Positions 24,917 through 34,830 of a DNA stretch of 64,000 nucleotides are shown here, in pieces. The position numbers were made by a program, and so were the translations under genes. Numbering within the stretch: the first letter of the stretch is position 1; each line of letters begins with the position of its first letter. Location of the stretch: the NCBI GenBank assembly GCA_028821195.1, contig JAPPHB010000082.1, positions 8,308 through 72,307 on the forward strand, in the 5' to 3' direction. The DNA is from Gammaproteobacteria bacterium (GTDB taxonomy: Bacteria > Gemmatimonadota > Gemmatimonadetes > Longimicrobiales > Gaopeijiaceae). The notes beneath the pieces were generated by a model. The model saw only the letters and a list, made by a program, of their open reading frames with translations, was not told where the DNA came from and did not search any database.

Positions 24917-26305
24917 ATGGAACTCTCTGCTTCCGAGATCTGGGCTCACGCCCTGGCGGCCGCGCGGACCTACCTGCCGGAGCAGAGTTTTCAGACCTGG
25001 CTCTCCGGCACCGAAGCGGTCGGCTTCTCGGACGACGAGTTGCTGGTCGAGGCCCCCAGCCAGTTCCACGTGGAGTGGATCGAGGACAAGTACGGCGCGC
25101 TTCTCCGCAGGAGCATCGAGCAGAGGCTGGGACGCCCCCTGTCGGTCTCCTACCGTTCGTCCGCTTCACACGCCTCGCCCGCGGCCTTCGCTCTGCCCGC
25201 GGATGGCCCCACCTATTCCTCGCCCCCATATCGGTCCAGGATCTCCGAGTCAAAGCCGACGGTCCCCTCCGACAAACTGAACGAACGGTACACCTTCGAC
25301 CGCTTCGTCGTGGGCAACAACAACCAGCTTGCGGTCGCTGCCTGCCGCGCCGTCGCCGAGAAACCGGCCCGCATGTACAACCCCCTCTTCGTCTACGGAG
25401 GGGTGGGACTGGGAAAGACCCATCTCATGCACGCGATCGGTAACTACCTGCAACAGCACGCTCCGCAGACGCACATCGCATACGTCCCGACCGAGCAATT
25501 CACCAACGAGCTGGTCACATCCATCCAGGAGGGCGCCACCCCCGGTTTCCGCCGGCGCTATCGGCATATCGACCTCCTGCTCGTCGACGACATTCACTTT
25601 CTCGAGGGCAAGGAACGCACACAGGAAGAGTTTTTTCATACCTTCAACGCCCTGTACGACGCGCAGAAGCAGATTGTTCTCACCAGCGACCGCGCGCCCA
25701 GCAGCCTGTCCGGGCTCGAGGAACGCCTGGTGTCGAGGTTCGCATGGGGTCTGGTGGCAGACATCAAGCCCCCCGACTACGAAACCCGGATCGCCATCGT
25801 CCGCAAGAAGTCCGCCGCCGACGGGCTCTTCCTGGAGGATGACGTGATCGACCTTGTAGCCCGTTCGTGCACCTCTTCGGTCCGCGAGATGGAAGGCGCA
25901 ATCATCAAGTTGCTCGCCTTCTCGTCCCTGACGAATCAGGAGATCACGATCACGCTCGCGCACGAGGCCCTGCAGGAATCGCGAATCCCGACCCTCGTCC
26001 CGTCCCCGTCCACATCGGCAACCGACATCCTGAATGCCTCCGCGGCGGCATGGGGGGTGGAACCCCGAGGCCTCGTCTCGAAGCGGCGTACCCGCGACGT
26101 GACCGTGCCCCGCCAGGTCGCCATGTTCCTCATCAAGGAGATCCTCGACCTGCCTCTTACCAGGATTGGCGCGGCCTTCGGGGGACGGGATCACTCCACG
26201 GTGATCCACTCGATCAGAAAGGTGGATCGGGATCTGCAGACGGACGAGGAGTTCGCCAGCCGCGTCTCCCGTCTGCGGGAGCAGATTCTCACGGGAGGAG
26301 TCTGA
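24917..26305 (+). CDS. dnaA: Chromosomal replication initiator DnaA
   Basis: 462 residues with all four domains. Domain I starts LSASEIWAHALAAARTYLPEQSFQTWL; a short linker; AAA+ domain III with TFDRFVVGNNNQLAVAACRAVAE, GGVGLGKTHLMHAIG (Walker A) and LLLVDDIHFLEGK (Walker B); domain IV with the DnaA signature GAAFGGRDHSTVIHSIRKV. It initiates replication by opening oriC. No Shine-Dalgarno precedes the ATG. It diverges from rpmH. Confidence 0.98.
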   Translation: MELSASEIWAHALAAARTYLPEQSFQTWLSGTEAVGFSDDELLVEAPSQFHVEWIEDKYGALLRRSIEQRLGRPLSVSYRSSASHASPAAFALPADGPTYSSPPYRSRISESKPTVPSDKLNERYTFDRFVVGNNNQLAVAACRAVAEKPARMYNPLFVYGGVGLGKTHLMHAIGNYLQQHAPQTHIAYVPTEQFTNELVTSIQEGATPGFRRRYRHIDLLLVDDIHFLEGKERTQEEFFHTFNALYDAQKQIVLTSDRAPSSLSGLEERLVSRFAWGLVADIKPPDYETRIAIVRKKSAADGLFLEDDVIDLVARSCTSSVREMEGAIIKLLAFSSLTNQEITITLAHEALQESRIPTLVPSPSTSATDILNASAAAWGVEPRGLVSKRRTRDVTVPRQVAMFLIKEILDLPLTRIGAAFGGRDHSTVIHSIRKVDRDLQTDEEFASRVSRLREQILTGGV

Positions 26306-26601
26306 GAAAACATGTTCAAACCGCTGTGGAGAACCGGGGAAACCGCGTGGCTTGCTTCCCTCCCGAAGCCCCCGTTGTGGATTCATGGAAAGCCGGATGA
26401 TCTTTTGCATCCGCAATCCACGGCATCCCTCCATTCCCGAGACCGTTGGGAAGAACCAGGTTACCCAGGCGGACGCGAGGCGTTGTCTACAACTCCACAG
26501 CCTCTACTACTACTACTTTCTTGCAGTACAAGGGTAGAACTCGAACTTCCTCTCGTGGATTCCCTCAAGATCGCAACTCCATCTCCCAGGATCCGAACCA
26601 G
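26306..26601. other. Candidate oriC between dnaA and dnaN
   Basis: 296 bases without a gene. It holds DnaA-box-like sites TGTGGAGAA (26325-26333, complement TTCTCCACA, one mismatch), TGTGGATTC (26376-26384), and tandem TTGTCTACA (26483-26491) and AACTCCACA (26491-26499). The last is followed by GCCT and then CTA repeated four times plus CTT (26504-26518). The complementary 3'-GAT repeats correspond to the DnaA-trio that lies beside a box and a GC step in known basal unwinding elements. Confidence 0.75.
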
Positions 26602-27717
26602 ATGAAACTTGCCCTGACTCGGCAGAACCTGTACCAGGGACTCACGGCAGTCTCCCAATCCGTTCCAGCCCGCACCACGCTGCCGGTTCTCTCCAACATC
26701 CTCTTCGATGCAACCGAAGACGGCCTCTGGATCACGGCCACGGATCTGGATGTCACCGTTCGGACCCGCGTAGCCGCGGAGGTTCAGGAGACAGGTTCGT
26801 TGACGGTCCCGGGCAAGAAGATCCAGGAAATCGTGCGGGCGCTGCCCGACCGCCCGGTGCTGGCCGGCACTCTGGGGAGCCAGATGGAGTTGGTCTGCGG
26901 CAAGAGCCGCTTCAAGCTCAACGGTCTGCCGGCGGATGATTTCCCGTCGTCGCCCCACCTGGACTTCGATCAGGCGTGGACTACCTCCGGGACCGATCTC
27001 CTGTCGCTCATCCGCAACACGTCCTTCGCGGTATCGAGCGAAGAGAGCAGACCGATTCTGAGCGGAGTGCTCTGGGAGTTGCGCGGCAACGAGATGCGAA
27101 TGGTGGCGACCAACGGCCACAGGCTTGCGAGGATGTCGGTGAAGACCGAGACGTCCGGGCCGGCGGCGTCGAACCTCATCGTTCCCCCCTCGGCACTGAG
27201 GCTGGTTCAGCGGCTCTTCGGTGAAGGGGATGAACTCGAGTTGGGCCGCGACGGCAACTTCCTCGGGTTCCGCTCGGGGCCAACTGAGGTCTATACCCGG
27301 CTGATCGACGGCACCTACCCGAACTACAAGCAGGTAATCCCCCGGGCTAACGACAAGTTCGCGGTAGTCGACAAGAACAGCCTGCTTGCCGCCGTAAAGC
27401 GGATGGATGTCGTCGCCAGTGACCAGACGCACCGCATCAAGCTCAGTTTTTCCGGTAGCCGGATGAACCTGAGCGTGAGTACTCCCGATCTGGGCGAGGG
27501 CTACGATGAGGTGGATCTCGGATATGAGGGCGACGACCTCGATATCGGGTTCAACGCCAGCTATCTGATCGAGGTGCTCCAGCACATGCCCACGGACGAC
27601 GTTCGGCTGGCGTTCAAGGCGCCGGAGCGTGCGGCAACTGTCGAGCCGGTGCCCGCAGAGGACGGCGACGTGATCGACTACCTCTGCCTGGTGATGCCCC
27701 TCCGACTGCTCGACTGA
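26602..27717 (+). CDS. dnaN: DNA polymerase III beta sliding clamp
   Basis: 371 residues from the ATG at 26602 (MKLALTRQNLYQGLTAVSQ), the usual clamp length. Three repeated clamp domains are visible, with ATDLDVTVRT in the first, NTSFAVSSEESRPILSGVL in the second and DVRLAFKAPERA in the third; the end is CLVMPLRLLD. It tethers the replicase to DNA. The frame is open upstream through the origin, but that part is not clamp-like. Confidence 0.97.
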   Translation: MKLALTRQNLYQGLTAVSQSVPARTTLPVLSNILFDATEDGLWITATDLDVTVRTRVAAEVQETGSLTVPGKKIQEIVRALPDRPVLAGTLGSQMELVCGKSRFKLNGLPADDFPSSPHLDFDQAWTTSGTDLLSLIRNTSFAVSSEESRPILSGVLWELRGNEMRMVATNGHRLARMSVKTETSGPAASNLIVPPSALRLVQRLFGEGDELELGRDGNFLGFRSGPTEVYTRLIDGTYPNYKQVIPRANDKFAVVDKNSLLAAVKRMDVVASDQTHRIKLSFSGSRMNLSVSTPDLGEGYDEVDLGYEGDDLDIGFNASYLIEVLQHMPTDDVRLAFKAPERAATVEPVPAEDGDVIDYLCLVMPLRLLD

Positions 27718-27753
27718 CCGGTCGGCAATGGGCCAGCGTCGGGTTGGGTGGGA

Positions 27754-28344
27754 CTAGTCCGGCGCCCCTGGAATCTCTGCGCCGGCCTGCTCCTCGCGGG
27801 CGGCGAGGAGTTCGCTCGCGGGGAACACGGTTGTCGCGGCATGCCCTTCGCGCGCGATGCGCTCGCGGGCTCCTTCCTCACGGTCGACGAGTGCGAGGAC
27901 GGCGAGAACCCGGGCGCCGTGGTCCTCGACCGCCCGGATAGCCTTGAGGGTGCTCCGGCCGGTCGTCATGGCGTCCTCGATGACCACCACGCGCGCATCC
28001 CCCGGGAGCCCGCCCTCGACCCTGCGCCGGGTGCCGTACTCCTTCGCGTCCTTGCGGACGGAAAACGCGTCGATGGGCCGGCCCTCCTCCCAGCTCTGGC
28101 GCGCGATGGCGTAGGCGATCGGATCGGCGCCCATCGTAAGGCCGCCGACGTGTGTGGGATCCAGACCGGCGCACCGGAGGTAACTCAGGCATACCCGGCC
28201 GACGAGCGCCTGCCCCTCGGCGGTCATCGTCGTCGCTCGCGCGTCTACGTAGTACGTCGAGCGGGCGCCGCTGGCGAGCGTGAAGCGGCCAACCCGGAGA
28301 GACCGCTCGATCAACAGGGCAAGCAGGCGGTCGCGGGTGTCCAT
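27754..28344 (-). CDS. pyrE: Orotate phosphoribosyltransferase
   Basis: 196 residues. The PRPP-binding loop is VVVIEDAMTTGRSTLKAI; the N-terminal FTLASGARSTYYVDAR block is typical of PyrE. It makes OMP in pyrimidine synthesis. It converges on dnaN with 36 bases between and stands alone, away from other pyr genes. Confidence 0.93.
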   Translation of the reverse strand: MDTRDRLLALLIERSLRVGRFTLASGARSTYYVDARATTMTAEGQALVGRVCLSYLRCAGLDPTHVGGLTMGADPIAYAIARQSWEEGRPIDAFSVRKDAKEYGTRRRVEGGLPGDARVVVIEDAMTTGRSTLKAIRAVEDHGARVLAVLALVDREEGARERIAREGHAATTVFPASELLAAREEQAGAEIPGAPD

Positions 28345-28493
28345 GTGACTCCTTTGCGCGGAGGCCCGAGGAACGATCGTGCGCCTCCGCCCGCAGCGGC
28401 GAGGCAGCAGGACGGACGGCGGGAAGCGCCGTATATTGATGCCGCCAGTTCGGCATCGTCAAACCAGCGAAGGGGCTGACGAAGGGTATCGGT

Positions 28494-29495
28494 GTGACGA
28501 GCAAGTTCGGGGTTCCGTGGATCCGGTTGGCCATGTTGGCGGCCGCCGCGTCCGCGTGCGACGAAAACGGAGTGGGGCCACCCATGCTGCGCTTTGGCCA
28601 GTCCGGTCAACTGGTCGTGGAGGTCGTGACCCCGCGACAGTCTCCACCGTCGCGGGGCATGGGAGAGCTGCGTCAGACACTCACCTGGCGGTCGACCGGC
28701 GCCTGGCAGTTGTTCGAGTCGATCGCCTATCGAGGCGTGGTGGGAAGCGAGACCACCACGCGGAGCCCCGGGCTAGCGGGCGCGTTCACCGCATCCTACG
28801 CCACCCTGGTCACTCAGATCCACGGGGCGGCCGGCTTGGATCTCTTCATCGACGACCTTGATCCGAACCTGAACCCGCAATGTGACGGCGAGGCCCGCGT
28901 AACTCTCCGAATCCAGGATGAGATCAGGAGCGAGGAAAAGAGTTGGATCCGGTGTGCCAGGGGCCCCCTCGGATCGCTGAACCCCGCCGGGTCCGGGCCC
29001 GACATTCACGCCAGCCGGGTGATCCAGGTGTCCAGGCTCGTGCACGACCGCACCCTTGGCGACTCCGCCACCAGCGTCTACCATCTGAGCGTACCGTTCG
29101 CGACCCTCGACCAGGGCGCGCAGCCCGGTGAACCGGACCTCGCATCCCGGGTGTTCTTCGGAGGGCCCGAAGCGGGCGACGCACCCGCCGGATGGGGGGA
29201 CTTCTGGGGGCGGCACGCGGGTAGCGCTTTCCCTCCCGACATCGACTGGGCGGCGGATATGGTGGTGGTCGCGGCAGACGGCGCTCGACAGGAGGCGGGG
29301 AGCGTTCTGGAGATCAGGGAAATCCAGGCCATACGCGACGGCGCGATCGTAAGACTCGTGGAACTCGCCCCGGGCGACTTCTGCTCACCCGCGGCGGTGG
29401 TGGAGACCCCTTTCCACCTCGTCATCGCGCCACGGACGGGATCGGCGATTCAATTCAGCGAAGTTGCCCTGGAGCGGGTGCCCTGTGGTTTGTGA
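28494..29495 (+). CDS. Putative lipoprotein, possible PrcB-like C-terminal domain
   Basis: 333 residues from a GTG at 28494. The N-terminus has a short signal ending AAAASACDENG, a likely lipobox. The middle has no recognised family. The last 90 residues (DWAADMVVVAADGARQEAGS...LVELAPGDFCSP...TPFHLVIAPR) resemble the PrcB-type protease-complex domain in rhythm, which is inference only. It lies 76 bases before a histidine kinase gene on the same strand. Confidence 0.55.
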   Translation: MTSKFGVPWIRLAMLAAAASACDENGVGPPMLRFGQSGQLVVEVVTPRQSPPSRGMGELRQTLTWRSTGAWQLFESIAYRGVVGSETTTRSPGLAGAFTASYATLVTQIHGAAGLDLFIDDLDPNLNPQCDGEARVTLRIQDEIRSEEKSWIRCARGPLGSLNPAGSGPDIHASRVIQVSRLVHDRTLGDSATSVYHLSVPFATLDQGAQPGEPDLASRVFFGGPEAGDAPAGWGDFWGRHAGSAFPPDIDWAADMVVVAADGARQEAGSVLEIREIQAIRDGAIVRLVELAPGDFCSPAAVVETPFHLVIAPRTGSAIQFSEVALERVPCGL

Positions 29496-29571
29496 TCCGG
29501 GGCCGCGGGCCGGGCGAAACCGGGCAGCGTGCTCCTGAGCCGGAGCCAAAGCGGAAACGGAGAACGCGAGA

Positions 29572-31080
29572 GTGCCTCTTCGACGCCTGTACGTGCTGGT
29601 CCTGGTCGCCTTCGCGGTCATCTTCACGGCGGCGAGCAGCTGGATGGCGTTCTCGGTCACCGATCGGGCGCTCGAGGACGAGCTGGACGACAAGCTCCAG
29701 GTCACCGCGGGCGTGGCGGCGGAGACCGGGCTGGACGCGGCCAATCTGCTTCATCTCGGCCGCGGAGACGAAGAGAATTTCTTCTGGAGGGAGGCGTACG
29801 ACCGCCTGCGCAGTCTGGTCGATCGCGGCTATGTGGACGCTGCCTGGATCATTCGTCGGGACAGCCCGGACTCTGCCGGAGAGGGTACGGTGCCCGGCGG
29901 CGGCGGAACCATCGATCAGCCCTATACGGCCATCGTTTCGACCGAGTCGGCCGACTCGGTTCCGATCATCGGGACCGACGTCTTCATCTTCTCGGCCTAC
30001 GATCTGAGCGGCCTCTGGGAGAACGGATCGGCAACCTCGACGCGCTTCGAGGGCACCGACGGCCGCTTCTACAAGTACGGCTTCGCGCGGCTGGAGGAAT
30101 CCGACGAGGAGTCCGACCTCGCCCTGGCCGTGCTTATGCCGGCCGACTACCTCGATCCCCTGGCCAGGCTGCGGAGGTCGGTCCTCCTCGCTTCAGCGAT
30201 CACGGTCATGCTCTCGGTTCTCGTCGCCATCGGCCTGGCCGCCCGCATCGCGAAGCCTCTGGAGCGGCTCAGCAGGGTGGCGCTTCGCATCCAGCGGGGC
30301 CGCATCACGCGGTCGGTCGAAGTGGAGGCGGGTGTCGAGATCGGCCGTCTCTCGCGGGCGATGGAACGCATGCGCCTGGGCATCATCCAGCGGGACGAGC
30401 AACTCCGGCTCATGCTCGCGCAGGTGGCTCACGAGATCCGGAATCCTCTGGGCGGGCTGAAGCTCTTCTCGGCCATTGCGGCAGACAGCGCCGATCCACA
30501 GGAACGGGCCCAGCTCTTCCGCAAGATCCAGGCGGAAGTGGATGCCCTCAACGGCATCATCACCGACTTTCTGGTGTACGCCCGTCCCCGGGCGCCGCAG
30601 CCGACACTGCACGACATCCGGGGTCCGCTCAGGGAGGCGGCCGAGCTGGTTGCGACGGAACTCGAGTCGCGGGGAGGCAGCCTCGAGATCGATCTGCCGG
30701 ACGCGCAGCTGGAGGTGGTGGCGGATTCGGGGCAGGTCAAGCGCATGGTGCTGAACCTGCTGCGCAACGCCGCCGAAGCCGGTGACCGGGTGTGGCTCAA
30801 GGGTACGTTCAGCAACGGCGAAGTCATCGTGTCAGTGCGCGACAACGGGCCCGGCGTGCCGGAACCGTTGCGGGGACGAATCTTCCAGCCCTTCGTCACC
30901 AGCAAGGAACGGGGCGCGGGCCTGGGGCTCGCGATCGTGGCGGGCGTGGCACGGGCCCACGACGGCAGGGTCGAGTTGGTCTTGGGCGACGGCGCTGCTG
31001 GGAATGGCGCCGAGTTCCGCCTATATTTGCCGGGCTCGGAGGTGTTCCCGGTCGCGCGAAGCGAAGCGAATGCGCGCTAG
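29572..31080 (+). CDS. Sensor histidine kinase, HAMP type
   Basis: 502 residues from a GTG with GGAG upstream. Transmembrane helix 1 lies near residues 6-26, then an extracytoplasmic sensor region of about 180 residues, helix 2 near 204-224, HAMP (ARIAKPLERLSRVALRIQRGRI), HisKA with the phospho-acceptor His287 in QVAHEIRNPLGG, and HATPase motifs LLRNAAEAG, DNGPGVPE and GAGLGLAIV. It probably phosphorylates the NtrC-type regulator encoded 148 bases downstream. Confidence 0.92.
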   Translation: MPLRRLYVLVLVAFAVIFTAASSWMAFSVTDRALEDELDDKLQVTAGVAAETGLDAANLLHLGRGDEENFFWREAYDRLRSLVDRGYVDAAWIIRRDSPDSAGEGTVPGGGGTIDQPYTAIVSTESADSVPIIGTDVFIFSAYDLSGLWENGSATSTRFEGTDGRFYKYGFARLEESDEESDLALAVLMPADYLDPLARLRRSVLLASAITVMLSVLVAIGLAARIAKPLERLSRVALRIQRGRITRSVEVEAGVEIGRLSRAMERMRLGIIQRDEQLRLMLAQVAHEIRNPLGGLKLFSAIAADSADPQERAQLFRKIQAEVDALNGIITDFLVYARPRAPQPTLHDIRGPLREAAELVATELESRGGSLEIDLPDAQLEVVADSGQVKRMVLNLLRNAAEAGDRVWLKGTFSNGEVIVSVRDNGPGVPEPLRGRIFQPFVTSKERGAGLGLAIVAGVARAHDGRVELVLGDGAAGNGAEFRLYLPGSEVFPVARSEANAR

Positions 31081-31227
31081 CTCCTGCGCCGGTCAGGAGC
31101 TTGTCGCCGGCTCGCCGGGGGATCGAGCAGCACGCGCATCCCGGGCTCCGGGCCATGCGCGCCTCCGGCCTCCGTCCCGTTTTGGCCATCCTACCACCGC
31201 CCCCAGCGGGCCCGTCCATCTGGTGCC

Positions 31228-32616
31228 ATGGCGCGAGTGCTGATTATCGACGATCACGATGCCATCCGTGAAGGCCTTGAGCTGTTGCTGCGCAAGCACG
31301 GCCACCGCACCTATTCGGCCGAGAACGGCAGGCAAGGTCTGGATCTGCTCAGCGAGCATGGCGCCGAGCTGGTCGTCACCGACCTCAGGATGGCGGGCAT
31401 GGACGGCATCGAAGTGCTCCGCCAGATACGGGCGCAGGCCCCGGAGACGGACGTGTTGATGATCACGGCCTTCGGCACCGTCGACAGGGCTGTCGAGGCG
31501 ATGAAGCTGGGGGCGGTCGACTTCATCACCAAGCCGTTTTCTCCCGAGGAGTTCGCGGTCAAGGTGGGCCGCCTGCTGCGCGAGCGGGAAGAGCGTGACG
31601 AACTGCGGCGGGAGAACGTGGCGCTGCGGATCGAGAACACGTCGCTGAAGGAGCAGACCGAGGCGCGCTACGGACAGATCATCGGCGAAGCGCCCGCGAT
31701 GAAGCGGGTGTACGACTGGATCAGCCGGGTGGCTCCGAGCGAGTCGACAGTCATGATCTACGGAGAGTCCGGCACGGGCAAGGAGCTCGTAGCCCGCGCC
31801 ATTCACGCCAGTTCAACGCGCAGGGACGGCCCCTTCGTGCGCGTCAACTGCGGAGCCCTCGCCGAGAGCCTGCTCGACTCCGAGCTGTTCGGGCACGAGA
31901 AGGGTGCCTTTACGGGTGCGGACCGGCGGCGGCGGGGGCGCTTCGAGCTCGCCCACGGCGGCACCATCTTTCTCGACGAGATCTCAACCATCTCCACCAT
32001 GACGCAGGTCAGGCTCCTGCGGGTGATCCAGGAACGCGAACTCGAGCGGGTGGGGGGAGAAAAGACGATTCCCGTGGATGTGCGCATCATCGCGGCAACC
32101 AACACTCCCGCGGACGAACTCCTGGCCAGCGAGGACTTTCGCAAGGATCTCTTCTACCGCCTTCATGTGGTCCCGATCGTACTGCCGCCCCTGAGGAACC
32201 GCGTCGAGGACATCCCTCTCCTGGTGGACCACTTCATCGCAAAGTTGCGCAAACGCACCAACTCGCGGGTCGGCGGCGTCGAGGCGAAGACCATGGACAA
32301 GCTGACGGGCTACGCTTGGCCGGGAAACGTTCGCGAGCTCGAGAACGTGATCGAGCGGGCGCTCCTGCTTGCAGACGGTCCCACAATCGACGCCGGGGAT
32401 CTGCCTGCGATGAACGCCGGGGACGTCGTGCCCCGGACGGATGAGCTGCCCGAGAACGGAAAGAACCTGAACGAGGTGCTCGAGGGTATTGAGGAGAGGC
32501 TCCTGAGGCAGGCTCTCGAGCGGGCGGGCGGAGTCAAGGCGAAGGCCGCCAGAGACCTGGGATTGAAGTCGAGCGCCTTCTACTACAAGCTCGAGAAATA
32601 CGGCATCGACGCCTGA
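31228..32616 (+). CDS. Sigma54-dependent NtrC-family response regulator
   Basis: 462 residues. Receiver with VLIIDDHDA and the phospho-acceptor Asp in VVTDLRMAGMDG (about residue 52); AAA+ domain with GESGTGKELVARAIH (Walker A), the sigma54-contact GAFTGA loop and LDEIS; C-terminal Fis-type HTH (LERAGGVKAKAARDLGLKSSAFYYKL). It activates sigma54 promoters, and its partner is the kinase just upstream. The targets may include the two exported proteins encoded next. Confidence 0.95.
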   Translation: MARVLIIDDHDAIREGLELLLRKHGHRTYSAENGRQGLDLLSEHGAELVVTDLRMAGMDGIEVLRQIRAQAPETDVLMITAFGTVDRAVEAMKLGAVDFITKPFSPEEFAVKVGRLLREREERDELRRENVALRIENTSLKEQTEARYGQIIGEAPAMKRVYDWISRVAPSESTVMIYGESGTGKELVARAIHASSTRRDGPFVRVNCGALAESLLDSELFGHEKGAFTGADRRRRGRFELAHGGTIFLDEISTISTMTQVRLLRVIQERELERVGGEKTIPVDVRIIAATNTPADELLASEDFRKDLFYRLHVVPIVLPPLRNRVEDIPLLVDHFIAKLRKRTNSRVGGVEAKTMDKLTGYAWPGNVRELENVIERALLLADGPTIDAGDLPAMNAGDVVPRTDELPENGKNLNEVLEGIEERLLRQALERAGGVKAKAARDLGLKSSAFYYKLEKYGIDA

Positions 32617-32629
32617 ACCGAGGCGGGTC

Positions 32630-33523
32630 ATGGCCCCATCGGCCGCACAGGGCAAAGGACGGAAGCCGGCGGGCCTGCTCCGCCTGGTGGCCCTGGCCGC
32701 GGGTCTGTGCGCAGTCCTTCCCTCCGCCGCGACATCGCAGGATGTGGAGCAGTCCGAGTATCGCGCGGCCGAGACTGCGTACAACGCCGCCCTCAGCGCC
32801 CGCGATCTCGAGCGCGACCTGCTCGACGACGCTCTCGACGAAGTGACCGAGGCCCGGCAGTCCGGCGATCAGGCCCGGTACGAGCGTGCCCTGGCGATCT
32901 ATCAGGATCAGGCGCGGGAGCTGGAGCAGAGCGACAGGGAGCTGGCCGACGCCGCGGGCCGGCTGGACCAGGTTCGGCGGTCCTACCTGTTGAGCGTGCT
33001 CGACGAGCTGGACGAGTTGTACGAGGAACTACCCCAGGCCCCGGATGCCCGCGGCCGAGACCTCATCGGTCGCCGGATCAACATCCTGCTTGCCGACGCC
33101 AACCAGCTTGAACGTCCCATCGAGATCGACGACGATCCGTTCCCGGCAATCAACATCGAGCCCGGAGACACCCCGGACGAAATCCGGGCCAAGGCGGACC
33201 TGCTGGAGCGGTATGCGGCGGGTTACGACCTGCTGGTGCTCGACATCGATGCCCAGATCGAGTTGGTCGAACAACGGCAGCGTCATGCGCGCATGGTGCG
33301 GGATTTCGGAGCGGATCTCTCCCGCTTCGGCGACCTGCGCGTGCCCATGGGACGTCCGGACGCGACATCCGACAATGCGGAGGACCTGATCGGCGGCGAG
33401 GAGTTGTCGCAGCGGCTCGAGGAACTGCAACAATCCAGGGAATTCGTGATCGAAAGACGAGACGTCGCCAGGGCGCGAGCGGAGGAGTTTCGCCAGCGCA
33501 TCGGGGGCGAGCACACCGCATGA
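32630..33523 (+). CDS. Exported coiled-coil protein of unknown function
   Basis: 297 residues. Signal peptide (LLRLVALAAGLCAVLPSAATSQ), then a long, highly charged helical region rich in Glu, Asp, Arg and Gln with heptad-like spacing. It is probably periplasmic. It starts 13 bases after the response-regulator stop and overlaps the next gene by four bases, so the three are co-transcribed. It may partner the barrel encoded next. Confidence 0.7.
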   Translation: MAPSAAQGKGRKPAGLLRLVALAAGLCAVLPSAATSQDVEQSEYRAAETAYNAALSARDLERDLLDDALDEVTEARQSGDQARYERALAIYQDQARELEQSDRELADAAGRLDQVRRSYLLSVLDELDELYEELPQAPDARGRDLIGRRINILLADANQLERPIEIDDDPFPAINIEPGDTPDEIRAKADLLERYAAGYDLLVLDIDAQIELVEQRQRHARMVRDFGADLSRFGDLRVPMGRPDATSDNAEDLIGGEELSQRLEELQQSREFVIERRDVARARAEEFRQRIGGEHTA

Positions 33524-34674
33524 GCCGCTCCACCCGGGTCGCGACGCTCGTCGTCCTCATGGGTACCGGATGGGGTACGACGCTCTCCGCCCAGGCGCGC
33601 GTGACGGACCTGGTCTTTACCGGCGGGACGCATGTGGAACGGTATGGCGGCGGAATACCGTCCGTGACGCTTGCCGTGGTCGACAGCGTCGATCGGGCCT
33701 GGGCGACGAGCGCCGAACTGGGGGTCCGAGCCGTTCTGAGCTCGAACGCCAACGGGTTCGACGGCCTCACCGTCACGGTGGATGGCGGCGTCCGGCAGTT
33801 CGACGCGTACGGCTTCAAGCTGCGCGACTATGCGCCCCGGGTTTCGAGCGGCGTCCTCGACGCCGTGTTCCGCACAACGACCAACCGCGGCGTCCTGCAG
33901 TTCAGCGGGCGTGCGGGCGGCCGCGATGTGGCGGACCGAACGCCCACGCCCCTGTTCCTCGAGCCGGGTTACACGAACTACGAAGGCTCGGCCCTCTTCC
34001 AGACGCGGGAAATAGGCGGGACCTACTGGGACGTGAGCGTCGAGGGCGGCCGGGCCGACTACAACGCCCAGGAAATCGTGCCGCAACTCGATCTGCTCGA
34101 CCGCAACAAGATCGGGTTCGAACTGGGTGCCGCTCAGGCACGGATGTGGAACGCGGCGAGGATGACGATGCGTTTCTACGGATCGCTCACCGAATTCCGG
34201 TATCCGAGACAGGGTACTGCCTATGAACCCGATCCCTTCCGCCGGGACCAGGCCTATCAGTTGGGTGCGCTGTGGCGGTATGACGGGATCGAGTCTTCGG
34301 ATGGGTTCGAGTCGCCGGGGGTCACCGCGGAGGTGGGCATCCAGGGCACGATCAACAGATCGAACGCGAGCCGGACCGAATACAATGCCGTCTCGGTGAA
34401 CACCGAGGTGACGATTCCCCTGCCGGCGGACATGAGGTTCTATTTCACGGCCGTGCTTACCGCGAAGGACTACCTCACCGAAACGGAGTTCATCCGCCTG
34501 ATTCCCGGCGAAGAGGCCGACAATGCGTCGCGGGTGTACGTGGGCGTCGGCCGGCAACTCACCGACGCCGTCGACGGCCGCTTCCGAATTGGCTGGACAC
34601 GCGCGGAGACGGAGATCGGCGACGCCTATTTCGAGCGTTACAGCGGATCGCTGTTCTTCAGCTACCGGCCCTGA
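33520..34674 (+). CDS. Probable outer-membrane beta-barrel protein
   Basis: 384 residues. The signal peptide ends near LSAQA. Alternating hydrophobic/polar strands follow throughout, with many aromatic residues, and the chain ends in YSGSLFFSYRP; a terminal strand with aromatic residues is typical of outer-membrane barrels. I do not recognise a family. Its ATG overlaps the upstream stop as ATGA. Confidence 0.65.
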   Translation: MSRSTRVATLVVLMGTGWGTTLSAQARVTDLVFTGGTHVERYGGGIPSVTLAVVDSVDRAWATSAELGVRAVLSSNANGFDGLTVTVDGGVRQFDAYGFKLRDYAPRVSSGVLDAVFRTTTNRGVLQFSGRAGGRDVADRTPTPLFLEPGYTNYEGSALFQTREIGGTYWDVSVEGGRADYNAQEIVPQLDLLDRNKIGFELGAAQARMWNAARMTMRFYGSLTEFRYPRQGTAYEPDPFRRDQAYQLGALWRYDGIESSDGFESPGVTAEVGIQGTINRSNASRTEYNAVSVNTEVTIPLPADMRFYFTAVLTAKDYLTETEFIRLIPGEEADNASRVYVGVGRQLTDAVDGRFRIGWTRAETEIGDAYFERYSGSLFFSYRP

Positions 34675-34710
34675 GGGCCGCGCAGGCCTGGGTCGCTCTG
34701 GAGACTCCAA

Positions 34711-34783
<73 letters not shown>

Positions 34784-34830
34784 AGACCGCCTGCAGTAGC
34801 CAGCAACCGTACCCCAAGCCTGTCAGCGTG

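Noticed and set aside
24669-25253. Upstream part of the long rnpA frame opposite dnaA
   Set aside because: It overlaps the dnaA coding sequence antisense, with low-complexity residues; only the part up to 24668 is considered as an rnpA extension.
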